Assembly (NCBI GenBank): GCA_015679605.1
Contig: JAAAVE010000484.1
Span: 1,750-18,261, forward strand
DNA length: 16,512 nucleotides
Reading direction: 5' to 3'
Origin: Podila epigama
Taxonomy: Eukaryota; Mortierellomycota; Mortierellomycetes; Mortierellales; Mortierellaceae
This document shows positions 1 to 9,692 of the stretch, one piece after another (position 1 is the stretch's first letter; each line of letters begins with the position of its first letter). The translations under genes were made by a program, and so were the position numbers. Under the pieces are notes generated by a model that did not search any database, was not told where the DNA came from, and saw only the letters and a program-made list of their open reading frames with translations.

Positions 1-20
1 TTTTTTTTTTTTTTTTTTTT
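1..20. repeat. poly(T) tract at window edge
   Basis: Twenty T residues open the window. Read on the minus strand this is a poly(A) run just past the end of the metalloprotease gene. Its real length is unknown because the window begins inside it. It may mark a contig break. Confidence 0.95.
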
Positions 21-48
21 GGATCTGTGCAATTCTATCCCTTTAATC

Positions 49-54
49 TTTATT
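49..54 (-). terminator. polyadenylation signal AATAAA of the M16 metalloprotease gene
   Basis: TTTATT on the plus strand reads AATAAA on the minus strand, 49 nt after the stop codon of the M16 gene. It lies 28 nt before a run of 20 A, which is the normal distance from signal to cleavage site. Confidence 0.6.
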
Positions 55-103
55 GGGGGTATTACAGACTTTTGTTTTACCATACTGCTGATATTGATGT
101 TGG

Positions 104-3100
104 TCAAGGTAACAATGATGACGCCGAAGAAGACATGGGTGACGATGGTGTGGGTGAGACGACTCCTGAAGATGCAGGAGTGGATGTGGAGGGCGTTGCG
201 GCCGAGATAAAGTCGAACTTTGGCTCAATTTCAAAGTCCTGCAGCGCAACCTCTTGAAAGTCGATACCATACTGTGCGAAATGAGTCTTGATGGACTCTG
301 GTGGAGATGGAGGTGTCAAGAGTACAGTGGTCAAGCCTTGTCGACCATTGAGGAATTGTTTGAAGAATTTTTGGTAGACGCGCTTCAAATCATTCACCCC
401 AACTTTGTACAAGATGTTGTTGCTCTTGGTCAGCTCTTCGACCGATTGGTGTCCCTAAAATGAGAAAGAGATATGATTTTGGAGAATTATTAGTGAACAG
501 CGTCTTCTCCTTTACATTTCATATGCATTCTCGCGCTGATACAATAATAATAACGATAGTAATAGTGATACTTACACGAACAGCACCACGAAGCATCCAA
601 GAAAGAGTACCGCCAGCAGTTGCCCGCTCCATACAGGTCTGATAGGCTCGACTGGCTTGAGCCGTCTCCATCTCGAACTGACCTCCAACGGCTGCTTCCC
701 AGTCAGTGTCCATGAGTCGAATAATGTCCAGGAAGGCATCGTACGCCTTGATCGGGTCTGTAGCATCCCGTACCTCGAATGCCATTTGACCTGTCCACAG
801 GTAAACACTAATGGAAGCATCATACGCGTATCCGTTGCCTCGAATTGCAGAGAACAAGGGACCCTCGTTTCTCGACAGGATTTCACACAGTAGTAATGTC
901 GCATAGTGGTCCAAGTGATTTTCCATTGTGGCAGTCGATGGATGATACACAATGTCACAAGGAACAATCGATACCAGATATGAGGACGTGATAGACTTTA
1001 GAGGAATCAAGACGCTGCTAGGTGTAGAGTTGTCCCCGTTGCTCGAATTGGCCAATAGTCTGTAAGGTGTTCTTGGGAAGGGGAATGGAGATATCGTTGT
1101 TGTTGATGCCGTTGTGCTGGTGGCCTTGGCAGCGTTGTTGTTTTTATCCTCGTCCAATGACATCTGTGAAGCACGGACTGCAGCCTCCTCGGCCTCCTTC
1201 ACCAGACGAACACTAGGCTGATCCTGATGGAGGTGGAATGGCTCAGATGACTTACGCTTCTTTGAGCTGTTGCTGACAGAGAGACTATTGTTCACTCCTT
1301 GAAGGCCCATGGCCGCCTGATAAAGAGCATGCTCTTGGTCCCACACCTCTGTCAGCAAGCCTACAGGGTCCTGGGTTTCTCCCGCTAACGACCCAAAGCC
1401 TTCTGGGATACCAATCTGACCAAAACCTGCAGCAGCAGTGTTGCCATTCTTGTTTGACTGAACAACCACCTCGAGAATCGACTTGAGCATCGCTCGCTTG
1501 ATGCGCTCAAGTCTGTCAATGATTTTGGGGACTTGTTCTGTCTTTTGCTTCAGCTCTTGAACAATCTGTTTCAGGAAGGATTCTTGACGGAATACAGAGA
1601 TGGCCATGTCGTTACCAAGGATAACAGTGGGTGACTCGAGTTGTGCAGAAGCTGGGTCTGGTCGACTACGCATGCCCATTTTGCGGCAGTACTTGGTCAC
1701 CAACTCGTAGTCACGAACAGGTGTCGTCATGCGCGTACTGACCATGGCCAACATATCAGCACCATCTCGCTTCAACTCCATTATATGTGTGATCAAGTTC
1801 TTGGCGACAGTCAAGATGCGCTCCTCTGTGAATTCGGTGAACATCAAGACGCGTAACAAGAGTTGGCATTGCTCCTTGTACTTTGATCGCTCGGCAGAGC
1901 ATGCCAGCACAAAGAGTTCTGAGAGCCAGGAGCATGCAAAGATGTCATTACCGAATCCAACAGCTGCTTCGTGTGAGACGCAAGTGTTGGAGACCAAAGT
2001 GACCACGGATTGGTAGTCGAGACACTCAAATTCGATTTCCTTTGCACCGTCCTTGTCCTCAACAACTTTTGGTATGGCACAAGGGGACTGGAAGATGAGT
2101 TCCTGGAACAGTACAAGGTAAGGTCGAAGATCCTCATCCAGGTGTGTGAGAGGGAGACAGAGCTTGACATGGGTGAAGAAGGTATTGGTCTCGACAACCT
2201 GAATCAAATTGAATGGTCGAGTGTCCTTTTCTCCTGGCTTTGTGGTCGAGACATAACGGGTAAACAATGGAAGCGTTGGAACTTTGGAGGTATCGGGGAT
2301 CGGGGGCATCATGGCCACAATCTCGGGTGTCATGTTGACCTTATTGGCGGCTACTGCCTCCACAACCACGGCAGCTTGTTTCTCAAGACCATCCTCGCCA
2401 TACTGTTCCCTCAACTCGTTCTGCTTCTGTGACACGGTTGACTTTATGATCTTTCCGAGGCGGCTGTCAGGGATCATGCACACCTCGACGACGGATGCAT
2501 CAAGGAGCCAGGTCTTGACGAGGTCTCTCCAGTACTGTGGCTCCATTGTGTCGAGCTCGTTGATAATGTCGAAAATGTTGGAGCGAGTACCGATTGATGC
2601 TGGTTTGGACTTGTCCTTTTCCAAGTAGGCGTAGGCAAGAATGTCGGGGACCAGGTACGAAGTAGCCGCCTCGTGGGGGTCATCTTCGATGGACTCATTG
2701 ATCTTTGTCCGATGTCTGGCAATGACTCGGGTCATCTCTGTTGGGTCTGCAAGACCGGACTGGACAAACTCACTGAGGACCTTGACGACTTGACTATGAA
2801 AGTATCCTGGTTCAAAAAGATCTTGTTTCTCTTCAAGGTCGCTACTTGCATCCTGTTCCTCATCATTGTCGTCGTCTGACTGTCCACCCTCATCCTCATC
2901 CTCATCCTCATCCTCATCCTCATCCTCATCCTCATCCTCATCCTCGCTTTGTTCATTCTCATCTTCGCTCTGTTCACTCTCGCCCACGTCACTCGCTTCG
3001 CCATTCTCTTCATCATTGTTTTGAGTGAGATCCTCATCACCGTCACCGTCATCGTCACCGTCACCGCCATGGGCTTTGGATATTGAATCTGGCTTGACCC

Positions 3101-4487
3101 GAACGGGTACACCAGAAAACAGCAGAACAAGGGAGGCATCAAGACAACCTTTAACTTCAATGTCGACCTGGCTTGCCAATGGGTTCCTACGTTCGACAAA
3201 CTCTTGTAGAAATGGTGATGCTGAAGTCTCGTGCAAATAGCGGAACAAAATATCCAGGCCGACTAATGTCTTGACATCAAATGTACTAGGTCCAATCCAG
3301 CCATAGCCGATCGAGCCGACGTCTTCATCTGCTGAAGGGAAGTGAACAGTCCGTGAGGTGAATTTGGTCTCTGTCGACATGATAGGTGCGTCCTCGCGGC
3401 CTTTGGAGATATCCATTTCCTGAATTAGATCGACGCCACCATCTATCTTGACTGTTTCAAGGATACCACGCTCAATGAGTGTCTGGAATATCCGTTCGGG
3501 TTGAAGGCTGTCTCCTGCGACCACAATGGTCGTGTTTGATGGATGGTAAAACTTTTGGTGGTAGTTTCTAATGTCCTCGTTAGTCAATTTTGGGATTTCT
3601 GGCGTCAGTCCACCACATTCGTAGAAGTATGTCTGTGTTTTTGGGTACAAGAGTCTTCGAAGTCCCAAATCCAACTATAGTCGAGGAGAGAGGAAATGGC
3701 CGAAAGGTCAGTAAATGACAACATCACAATAAGTACAACACAAAAACATAGAGTGTGCTTTTGTCGACTTGCCAAATCTGCTTCAGAATTCTCTCTTGAT
3801 GCCATTTCTGAAAAGACGACACCTTGTTGTTTGCCATCGCCGTCAACATGATATACTTCTGTCACAAACTGGTCATCTCTTAAGGTAGGGTGTAATACAT
3901 GGTCTAAAAAGACTGGCAAGATCTCGGCCATTCCATCTCGTCCTGCTGTTGCAATTGTGTATCCTGTATGATCCTCGGTCTAGAGAAATAGATCACATAG
4001 CGCCATCAAAGAAAGTAAATGTACGCATAGACAAAGACAGAAAGAAGAAGATTAGACATATACTTACGATGTGCAAAAGATAAGCAAGTTGATTGTTCAG
4101 AGAACCTACGGTATATGCATTAGTGCCGGTTGAAAGACATCTGTTTGCGAGTGAATCGAGGTATCCTCTATTGGGGTAGTGTTTTGAGCCACAAAATACC
4201 ACTTTAAATAAAGAAGAGCGAATGAGTCAATTGAATGTGCGACATGGCATGATCTTTGAATGATCAAAGCAGTAATAGAGATTAGCATTACAGTGTTCTA
4301 GTGTGTGTGGTAGTCCTCTCGAGTCCTTGACGACAGTTGGGACAATAATGGTAGCTGTCGCCTGAGGACCAACAATATCAACAAAGACAAACCGCATGTT
4401 CGATGCCAGGTGTTTATAGACGGTGACAGGAGTGGGCTGGCTTGGGCCAGGCAGGGACACCTTTGATTCAAGCTGGAAGTGATCCAT
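104..4487 (-). CDS. M16-family (insulysin-like) zinc metalloprotease, 5 exons
   Basis: Exons 4487-4292, 4201-4110, 3979-3773, 3674-576 and 454-104 join to 1314 aa. The protein resembles the large fungal M16 peptidases typified by yeast YOL098C (about 1040 aa, from memory), zinc enzymes that cut peptides in a closed chamber. The inverted zinc motif HxxEH is H61-T-L-E-H65, rebuilt across the first exon junction. It is followed by the family blocks VFCGSKHYP, GTNAYT/TEDHTGYT and VVFSEMASREN (Glu154 or Glu159 is the candidate third zinc ligand), then RRLLYP and ECGGLTPEI. The extra length comes from an acidic insert near residues 370-445 and a Ser/Thr/Asn-rich linker containing KKRK. No signal peptide is seen, so it is probably cytosolic. 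Intron 3 appears to have a GC donor. Family placement is firm; the exact orthologue and the absence of small introns in the 3.1-kb exon are less certain. Confidence 0.88.
2891..2944 (-). repeat. (CATCCT)9 coding microsatellite encoding alternating Asp-Glu
   Basis: Nine perfect copies of CATCCT lie inside exon 4 of the metalloprotease. On the coding strand the unit is AGGATG, read as GAG GAT, giving 18 alternating acidic residues (about 409-427) within a wider Asp/Glu/Ser-rich insert. The repeat is a multiple of three, so copy-number change would alter length without breaking the frame. Confidence 0.95.
3675..3772 (-). other. GC-AG intron 3 of the M16 gene (98 bp)
   Basis: The donor is GCAAGT at 3772-3767 and the acceptor is CTATAG ending at 3675. 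Splicing here joins SRENSEADL to LDLGLRRLLYP in phase 0, which restores the continuous M16 block after the second Glu. The GT four bases downstream of the GC gives a phase that does not match the next exon. A TTTACTGACC element inside resembles a branch site. Confidence 0.7.
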
Positions 4488-5022
4488 GGCGAATGTAGTT
4501 TTGTTGTTGATGAATGAATGAAGTTTTTTTTTTTACAGGAATGTTCCTGGATCTGTTGTTGGTGAAGTGACGCTCTGATCACAAACAACTCGTCTTTGCT
4601 CCAAATACAAAACGATTCGCCACCACCCTGCAATTAAGAAAAACCTCTGGAAAATGAAACTTTCTTTTTTGGGCGACAATAGTTGACCAAAGCGGTCTTT
4701 TTTTTACCCTCTCTTCCTGCAACCTCTTCCTGCAACCTTCACCCTTTCATCTCTTCCAGAGCAGCGTCCTCTCTTTATATCTCGCCATATCATTTACAGA
4801 CATGGTGCTTTCACCCTCTACTCTGATTGTATGATCTGGGTCCACAATACTTTCACAATACTTTCAGCACGCTAATTTTGTAGTATTAACGCGTCCTGTT
4901 GAGTATCGTATGGCAACCTTTGACCAAAGCGTGCAAAAAGTAGTGTCATGAAAATTTATTGTAGTATGAATCTACAGTTCCTAGATTATGGTCGTGAATC
5001 CTTTTGCACGAGCTCATTTTTT
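4488..5022. promoter_or_regulatory. Intergenic region: M16 promoter and DUF4097 gene 3' end
   Basis: There is no gene here. A TATAAA on the minus strand (4779-4774) lies about 290 bp upstream of the M16 start codon. The region also holds a tandem 13-bp repeat (4711-4736), a tandem CACAATACTTT repeat (4843-4864) and a separated 12-bp direct repeat TTGACCAAAGCG (4683-4694 and 4920-4931). The side next to the DUF4097 gene carries its AATAAA. Confidence 0.5.
4955..4960 (-). terminator. polyadenylation signal AATAAA of the DUF4097-like gene
   Basis: TTTATT on the plus strand reads AATAAA on the minus strand, 62 nt past the stop codon of the beta-helix gene. Confidence 0.5.
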
Positions 5023-6420
5023 TTACGATGAGTGGGCGGCCAAGCTCTCCCCAGCAGGATAGAATCGTAGGTTCGCAGATCCATTGCTTGTCGCGACCCT
5101 GACATTGCTCTGTCCCAAGCCATGGGTACCAATCTTTAGACTCTTCTTGTCAGTTTCAAAGTTGATGCCAGACCCCTCGACAACTGCTGACGCGTTGCTT
5201 GTATTGACTTCAAAATGTCCATCAAAGTCCTCGGACTAGAAATCCAGAGCAAACAAAGAAAGGGATTAGTAAAATCCGTTTTTTTGACGAATTGTGTATG
5301 TGTCGAACAGCTATCATAATACCGTTGTCAGAAACACATAACGAGAATCCATTTTCCTTACCAGGTTGACATTGACGGAAGCATTGCTTGTCTCAGCTAC
5401 ACTCTTAAAGACTTCATTACGTGGAACCATGACAGAGGAGACAATGGAGGCATTCGATGTCCTTGCGTTCACCTCAAGCGGCTGGTGAGTTTGACTTGCA
5501 TCTACATTGAGCACGATCCTAGAGTTTTCAGTGTAGGCTTTAATGAAGGACGACTGAGTGAGGTTCCGTCCCAGGAGTGCACCGACCTCGAGGCGGCCAT
5601 TCTTGGTGATGGTGTCCAACCAGAGCCCATGGATTGCGTCGACAGCATTGACATGGAGTGCGATGGACGAATTGGAGGTCTTTGTAGTCACCACCGACTG
5701 GCGGCCACGAATATCCTCCTTGACGCGAAGCTTGGCAGAGATGGAAGAGTTACTTGTCACGAGCTCGATCTGACCTGCCTCAAAGGCGCCAGAGATGGTG
5801 GAGTTGGAGGTGTGAAGACTGAGGGTATCAGCGCCAAGACTTTGGAAAGCGATGGACGAGTTGCTGAGCTTGGTTGTGACGGAACCCCATTTAAGCTCTA
5901 GGAGGTCGTCGCCAGAAAAGGACGAGTTGGGTGCGTCAATGTGCAGAGAATGCATGTATGTGGTTGTTCGTGGGACCTGGATCAAGGTCTCGTGGTAGAT
6001 GTTGAGTGCTCCGAATCGAGTTGGGCCCTAGTTGGACGAGTTGGACGAGACGAGAGTAATGTTCAGTATGAAGTTGCATTACCTTGTCGTAACTTGAGCC
6101 ACTTGAACACATTTAGTTGAGTAAAAAAGTTCTAGGGATATTACCTCGAGAGTGAAGGTAAAGGTCTTGTTCTCAAAGGATGTCTTGACTCTGATCTCAT
6201 CTTTGTCGCTCTCCTTTGTGGCCCAGATACGAGACGAGATCTGACCCAAGGTGGAGGAACCATTGTCGACATCGTGGACGAGCCGAATCTTGCCCTGTAC
6301 CTTGCCAGTGGCAATAAAGACGATGTTGGGGAACTCTTCAGGATTGAAGCGGGTATCGTCATTGTCAATGCGCACTTCGAGACTGGGTTGGTGAAGGAGT
6401 CCGACGAGTGAGGCGATCAT
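5023..6420 (-). CDS. DUF4097-like beta-helix (adhesin-type) protein, 3 exons
   Basis: Exons 6420-6145, 6027-5362 and 5235-5023 give 384 aa; both junctions are phase 0 with donors GTAATA and GTAAGG. After about 120 N-terminal residues the protein becomes a ladder of short strands, each closed by a [TL]-S-N-[SAG]-S motif every 20-30 residues: PNSSFSG, LSNSSIAF, TSNSTISG, TSNSSISA, TSNSSIAL, TENSRIVL, TSNASIVS, TSNASVNV, TSNASAVV and TSNGSANL. This is the pattern of DUF4097-type putative adhesins, expected to fold as a right-handed beta-solenoid with an Asn/Ser stack. There is no signal peptide, membrane segment or GPI tail, so the protein may be intracellular despite the family label. The start is the first ATG, preceded by an A-rich stretch, with a TATA element about 200 bp upstream. 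The role is unknown. Confidence 0.82.
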
Positions 6421-6929
6421 TTTTTTTATGTTGTGCTTTGTTGTCTGCGGATATGTATTGAATTGAGGTATCAACGAGAGTGTGTGTGCCTTGCAGGTGT
6501 ACTTGGGTGAATGTCTTGTGGATGTGTGAGTTGGGTGTATATGGAGTGTGTGTGAGCTAGAAGTGTGAAGGTGAGGAGAAATGAAATGAAAGGAAAAGGA
6601 GCAAGGGAAGCCTCCACACCTTTATACCGCACGCCAAGCAGTCGACCGACAAACGGTCCCTTTTTTTTTGTTTGTGCGATGCCAAGATTGTTTCGCTGCT
6701 TATTCGTGCTTGGCTTTATTTGTTCACCAAGTTTTTTTTTTTTTCTTTTTTTAAACGAAACGGATGAACCAATGAACAGACATGACCAGTTGGTGTGTTT
6801 GTATCGTTCAACCGGTGTGAATGGTTTTAATGATGCGCTAGTTTTATTGTTCCATCAACAATAAGATGCCCCTGTAAATGTGTGTATTAGATTGTAAAGA
6901 TTATATATTCTGTTGAAGAAACCAACGGC
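6421..6929. promoter_or_regulatory. Intergenic region upstream of the DUF4097-like gene
   Basis: There is no supported gene. A minus-strand TATAAA at 6626-6621 is about 201 bp upstream of the DUF4097-like start. Several T tracts (for example from 6661 and 6731) and GT-rich sequence fill the rest. The right side contains a minus-strand AATAAA (6848-6843) about 80 nt past the stop of the neighbouring secreted-protein gene. Confidence 0.45.
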
Positions 6930-7415
6930 TCAAAGTTGAGCCATGGCGATCAATGACATGATGGCACCGAAGGCAAGGGTCCAGCTTGTCATGAGAGAAG
7001 CCTTGGTTGTGGCCGCGTTGGGTGTTGGGGTTGGAGATGGGGTTGGTGTTGGTGTTGGGGTTGGTTTGATGCAGTTGAGATTGAGGGAGGTGATGATGAC
7101 TGAAAAGTCGGCTTTGAAGGTAGCGAGTTCGCTTGGCTGACAGGTGTTGGCGCAAGGGTTGGTCCAGCCAAAGTCAAAGCTGGCATCGCAGATGCAGGTC
7201 TTGAACTCTGGGGTGGTCTGTTGGGTCGAGTTGGTGAGGTTGATGTTGACGCAGGTGGGGAGGCTGTTGAGTTGACCGACGAGGCAGTTGTTGCAAGGGA
7301 CGGAGAGACCTGCCGCCAAGACGCCGCTGTTTCCTCCTGTCCAGTTGGAGAGAATTGCGAGCAAGGCTAGCGTCTGGAGCATGGCCAAGGAACAGAAGGA
7401 ACGATATGAACGCAT
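6930..7415 (-). CDS. CFEM-like Cys-rich secreted protein with Pro-Thr stalk and GPI-type tail
   Basis: This is a single exon of 161 aa. The N-terminus has a hydrophobic signal peptide (AMLQTLALLAILS). The mature part has eight Cys in the order CxxC, C, CxC, CxxxC, C (CNNC, PTC, TCIC, PCANTC, NLNC). The order and the C-terminal half resemble CFEM domains, fungal eight-Cys surface modules often involved in haem binding or the cell wall. The Asp that CFEM domains usually place just before CxC is not at the expected position; the local sequence is EFKTCIC. A Pro-Thr repeat stalk follows, then AATTKAS and a hydrophobic C-terminus typical of a GPI signal. NxS/T sequons are present (NLT, NST). The start is the ATG directly before the signal peptide, because the open frame further upstream is low-complexity. 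The protein is probably at the cell surface. Confidence 0.75.
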   Translation of the reverse strand: MRSYRSFCSLAMLQTLALLAILSNWTGGNSGVLAAGLSVPCNNCLVGQLNSLPTCVNINLTNSTQQTTPEFKTCICDASFDFGWTNPCANTCQPSELATFKADFSVIITSLNLNCIKPTPTPTPTPSPTPTPNAATTKASLMTSWTLAFGAIMSLIAMAQL

Positions 7416-7504
7416 TGCTTGTGAAGTGAAAGTGTGAGGTATATTTCGGCGTGTGTGTGTATATTTGTATATGTGTGTTTGGGTATGTAAACAATGATGT
7501 GGAC

Positions 7505-7557
7505 GTGTGCGTATGTGTGTGTGTATGTGTGTGTGTGTGTGTGCGTGTGTGTGCGTG
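7505..7557. repeat. (GT)n-rich microsatellite
   Basis: An imperfect GT/TG dinucleotide tract, interrupted by CG and TA steps, sits about 90-140 bp upstream of the secreted-protein start codon. On that gene's strand it is a CA-rich leader or promoter element. Confidence 0.9.
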
Positions 7558-7635
7558 ATAGGAAAACGTGCGAACAATGATGTGGAGGAGGAAAGAAAAG
7601 AAAAGTGTGAAAACAAAAACAAGGCTAAAATAATC

Positions 7636-7653
7636 TTTTTTTTTTTTTTTTTT
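7636..7653. repeat. poly(T) tract (18 T)
   Basis: An uninterrupted run of 18 T lies between the secreted-protein gene and HIS5. It may act as a nucleosome-excluding promoter element, as poly(dA:dT) does in fungi, but this is inference. Confidence 0.9.
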
Positions 7654-7887
7654 GAGGAGTAAACCCGCTCAATCTCTCCTTGCCAGCCTGCAAAGCCTGC
7701 AAGGCCGCATCATTCTCCGCCATGGTACGTTTGTCTCTCTACTTGTTAAAACACAACAAAGACGCGTTTCTGTTCTGTTCTTTTGCCGACAGTGCACTCT
7801 CATTGTTCATGGCATTATTATCTCTACAATTTTACATGTTCAAACAACGCTTACTACACTCTAAAATGTAATACATGCACGTACATA

Positions 7888-9374
7888 TTACAACAATTGC
7901 TGTGTCAGACGCTGGATGACAATGTCATTCTCCTCAGGTGTACCCACAGTGATGCGTAGGCAGCCCTCACATCCAATCTCAGTGCCACGGAAACGGACAA
8001 CAAGACCCTGCGTCGAGGCCATGTCCGTGTACACGCGGAAAGCGCGCTCATTCGAAGGCTTGCCATCCTTGTCCAACACCTCGACCAGCACAAAGTTCGC
8101 ATCGTTGGTACCCAGCACTCGTCCTAAACAAGGAATCGACTTGAATGACTCGATCAAACGACTCCTCTCCTTAATCATCACGTCAATATGGTTGTTCAGG
8201 ATCGAGAGACCCTTGGGCTGCAGCGCCTCCTGCGCGAGCCTTGAGGTGGTGCTGGCAATATTGTAGGGTGCCTTGGTTGCATTCATGAACGACGCAATCT
8301 CGGGTTGTGTGATAGCAATACCCAATCTATTCATTCCCAAAAAAAAGTGGAGTCATCATTCTTATGAGATGTTTTGCTTTTTTGACAAGGAATATTTCAC
8401 AGTAGAGTCGAGTCGAGTCAAACACAAAAAAAAGAGATTCTGCACGTTTGATTTTACCTGACACCAGCTAGACCAAAGCTCTTGCTCATGGTCTGCATTA
8501 CGATCAGATTGGGGTATTCCTTGACCCAGGTAGCGGTGGTACCTTCCTTATCAGATTCAATGAAATCGACATAGGCTTCATCGATGGCTACGATGCCCTT
8601 GTAGTTGGGCATGGTCAACACACGGCGCATGCTCTCGTGGCTGAGCGCTGATCCAGTAGGGTTGCCAGGGCTGCACAAAAAGATTACTTTGATGTCGGGG
8701 TGAGCCTCGACCTGTTTCTCAATCTATGTATGGATCGTGTTGTTAAGGAGGGGTAGCAGGATAAGCGATAGGGTGAGATACAGGGTTCAAACGTACGAGT
8801 GAATATGAATGGTGCCGATGAACGATTGAGTGGATGTTATGGTTGAATATGATGAACGATGTGATTCATCAGAAGGAAAGATAAAAATATATAGAAAAAA
8901 CAATACCTCCTCTACATTCAATTGAAAGCGGCCGTCAAGGGTAAGGGTGGCCTTGTGAACTTTGACATCGTTGATCTGGGCACAGACAGAGTACATGCCG
9001 TAGGTGGGGGGTGTGATGAGGACAGCATCCTTTCCGGGGACACAAAAGACTCGAAAGATCATGTCGATGACCTCATCGGATCCAACACCGAGGAAAAAGT
9101 GTTCAGGGCCATGGACGTTTCTAAACTGAGCGATGAGGTTCTTGAGATCGTGCTGGTGAGGATCGGGGTATCGGTTGATGTCGAGACCAGCGCTGGCGAC
9201 GGAGGCTTCTGATCCGGGCTGGAGAGCGGGACCGTACGCGTTCTCGTTGGCATCGAGCAGGATGCCTGATGAGTAGTCGTCACGAGCACAGCGATATGGC
9301 TTCAACGAGAGGATGTTGGGGCGGACGATGTCTCTGACAGAGTAGTTGGCGAAACGATCCTTTGCAGTTGTCAT
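7888..9374 (-). CDS. HIS5: Histidinol-phosphate aminotransferase, 3 exons
   Basis: Exons 9374-8907, 8723-8458 and 8326-7888 give 390 aa, the usual length. The enzyme converts imidazole-acetol phosphate and glutamate to histidinol phosphate in histidine synthesis, with pyridoxal phosphate. Class-II aminotransferase landmarks are in order: the substrate loop LDANENAYGP, INRYPDP, GVGSDEVID, SPGNPTG (Asn177), IDEAYVDF (Asp204, Tyr207), the Schiff-base lysine in SKSFGLAG (Lys237), the phosphate-binding Arg in GVRLG (Arg245) and a C-terminal LRITVG (Arg369). Introns have donors GTATTG and GTAAAA; the second interrupts the codon for Arg245. No targeting peptide is seen, so it is probably cytosolic. 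Upstream are a TATA box and two Gcn4-like sites, which would fit general amino-acid control. The neighbours are not histidine genes. Confidence 0.95.
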
Positions 9375-9574
9375 GGTGAGTGTGTGAGTGTGTGAGTTGT
9401 GTAGAGGTAGTGGAGTGGAGTTGAAGGTAATGTGCAAGTGAATGTGAATGTGAATATGAGAATGAATATGAGAATGAGAAAAAAGAAAAAAAAAAAATTC
9501 TCCGGTGATATTAAAAGTAAGAAGAGAAGAAGAGAGCGAAAAAGTGCAGATTATCAAAAGAAAAAAAAGGGTTC

Positions 9575-9580
9575 TTTATA
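9575..9580 (-). promoter_or_regulatory. TATA box of HIS5
   Basis: TTTATA on the plus strand reads TATAAA on the minus strand, about 200 bp upstream of the HIS5 start codon and about 100-150 bp downstream of the two Gcn4-like sites. Confidence 0.45.
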
Positions 9581-9685
9581 CAAAGTGTGGGTGAATGATA
9601 TATGCGTGAATGTGATATGTGAATGAATGTGAATGTGATACGGGGTGATACGACAGGTTTTTTTTGGCGGAGTGGTAAAAACGTC

Positions 9686-9692
9686 TGACTCA
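9686..9692. promoter_or_regulatory. Gcn4/bZIP-type site TGACTCA
   Basis: A perfect copy of the TGACTCA consensus bound by Gcn4-family bZIP regulators, about 312 bp upstream of HIS5. A second, one-mismatch copy (TGACTCG) lies at 9724-9730. HIS genes are classical Gcn4 targets in yeast; use in this fungus is inferred. Confidence 0.4.

Larger units (their letters stand above)
7416..7887. promoter_or_regulatory. Intergenic region: promoter of the Cys-rich protein gene and HIS5 3' flank
   Basis: There is no gene here. It holds a long (GT)n-like tract and an 18-T tract (7636-7653). The part next to 7888 is the 3' flank of HIS5, where no clear AATAAA was found. On the minus strand the leader of the secreted-protein gene is CA- and CT-rich. 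Confidence 0.4.

Noticed and set aside
4070-4110. Alternative later donor (GTAAGT) extending M16 exon 2
   Set aside because: It would add residues between GTNAYT and TEDHTGYT, where M16 proteins are contiguous. The GTAGGT donor at 4109 restores the family sequence.
5485-5901. 138-codon open frame on the plus strand
   Set aside because: It lies antisense within the DUF4097-like gene, whose minus-strand frame has clear repeat motifs and proper splice sites.
7416-7622. In-frame upstream extension of the secreted protein (His/Thr-rich)
   Set aside because: It is encoded by the CA-repeat leader. The ATG at 7415 directly precedes a clean signal peptide, so the extension is not needed.
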